A stretch of 6,598 nt of DNA from Chlamydiota bacterium. GTDB lineage: Bacteria; Chlamydiota; Chlamydiia; Chlamydiales; Rhabdochlamydiaceae. Where the stretch lies: assembly GCA_013041585.1 (NCBI GenBank), contig JABEVM010000019.1, positions 1-6,598 of the forward strand, given 5' to 3'. The position numbers and the translations under genes were made by a program. Under the pieces are notes generated by a model. That model was not told the origin of the DNA, made no database searches, and saw only the letters and a program-made list of their open reading frames with translations. How positions within the stretch are numbered: the first letter of the stretch is position 1; each line of letters opens with the position of its first letter. Shown here piece after piece: positions 6,456-6,598 of the stretch.

Positions 6456-6485
6456 ATACTAATCTTCAAGTAGATTTTATTGCAA
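6456..6485 (-). promoter_or_regulatory. Candidate sigma70-type promoter for tRNA-Gln (and perhaps prs)
   Basis: On the minus strand, TTGCAA (6485-6480) and TAGTAT (6461-6456) are separated by 18 bases. Each matches the housekeeping consensus hexamer at 4 of 6 positions. The predicted start would fall roughly 12 to 15 bases before the mature tRNA end. The matches are moderate in an AT-rich region, so this is a candidate only. An overlapping TATATT offers an alternative -10 with a longer spacer. Confidence 0.4.
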
Positions 6486-6512
6486 CAGCCTTCTAAAGGT
6501 TCGTTTTTTTTG

Positions 6513-6542
6513 TTGTACTTTCAAACATTTTTTGAAGATAAT
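6513..6542 (+). promoter_or_regulatory. Candidate sigma70-type promoter for glgA
   Basis: On the plus strand, TTGTAC (6513-6518, 3 of 6 consensus) and GATAAT (6537-6542, 5 of 6) are 18 bases apart. The predicted start near 6549 would give a leader of roughly 20 bases containing a weak GAAG ribosome-binding site (6559-6562) before the glgA ATG. A 6-base inverted repeat (TTCAAA 6520-6525, TTTGAA 6531-6536) fills much of the spacer. The 134-base gap 6437-6570 holds no gene. Confidence 0.4.
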
Positions 6543-6570
6543 CACAAAAAAAACTCTACGAAGTAAAAAT

Positions 6571-6598
6571 ATGCATATTATCCACGTCGCCTCAGAAA
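6571..6598 (+). CDS. glgA: Glycogen synthase, first nine codons only (runs off window)
   Basis: An ATG at 6571 opens a frame reading MHIIHVASE before the window ends. This matches the usual start of bacterial ADP-glucose glycogen synthases (M-K/H-I-I/V-H-x-A-x-E, normally followed by the KVGGLGD ADP-glucose-binding loop, which lies outside the window). The assignment leans heavily on context: glgA neighbours ctc/rplY in C. trachomatis. GlgA elongates alpha-1,4-glucan from ADP-glucose in the cytoplasm. The start is backed by a GAAG eight bases upstream and a plausible promoter. Nine residues cannot prove the identity. Confidence 0.6.

Overview
The window looks like a piece of a chromosome from the phylum Chlamydiota, most likely an environmental (non-Chlamydiaceae) lineage such as Parachlamydia, Waddlia, Simkania or a relative. 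The argument rests on gene order and protein character. The run rplY(ctc)-pth-rpsF-rpsR-rplI-ispE, with glgA next to it, is the order I recall for Chlamydia trachomatis (glgA, ctc, pth, rs6, rs18, rl9, ychB). The L25/CTC protein has the 185-residue chlamydial length, and S18 and L9 read like chlamydial versions. A ribose-phosphate pyrophosphokinase gene and two ADP-heptose genes are not expected in Chlamydiaceae, which points to a relative with wider metabolism. Species cannot be fixed from this sequence alone.

Layout, in minus-strand transcription order: a tRNA-Gln(UUG) gene (6436-6365); prs (6329-5391); a 72-base gap holding a strong AT-rich inverted repeat; then a tightly packed array of rplY, pth, rpsF, rpsR, rplI, ispE, hldD and hldE. 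Neighbouring genes in that array overlap by 7 bases at most or lie at most 18 bases apart. hldE runs off the left edge of the window. On the plus strand, only the first nine codons of a probable glgA are present (6571-6598). It is divergent from the tRNA gene across a 134-base intergenic region with plausible promoters in both directions.

Functionally, the array mixes translation genes (L25, peptidyl-tRNA hydrolase, S6, S18, L9 and the adjacent tRNA-Gln) with biosynthesis genes: PRPP synthesis (prs), the kinase step of the MEP isoprenoid pathway (ispE), and two enzymes of ADP-L-glycero-D-manno-heptose synthesis (hldD, hldE). The heptose pair suggests a lipooligosaccharide core precursor not made by Chlamydiaceae, or soluble ADP-heptose.

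No mobile element, CRISPR array, phage gene or wholly unknown gene was seen. The most unusual points are the heptose genes attached to a conserved chlamydial ribosomal cluster, a post-kinase region of HldE without a recognisable nucleotidyltransferase signature where one would be expected, and a shared TTGAAGAT element at both divergent promoters of the tRNA-Gln/glgA intergenic region. I found no convincing evidence of an undescribed system.
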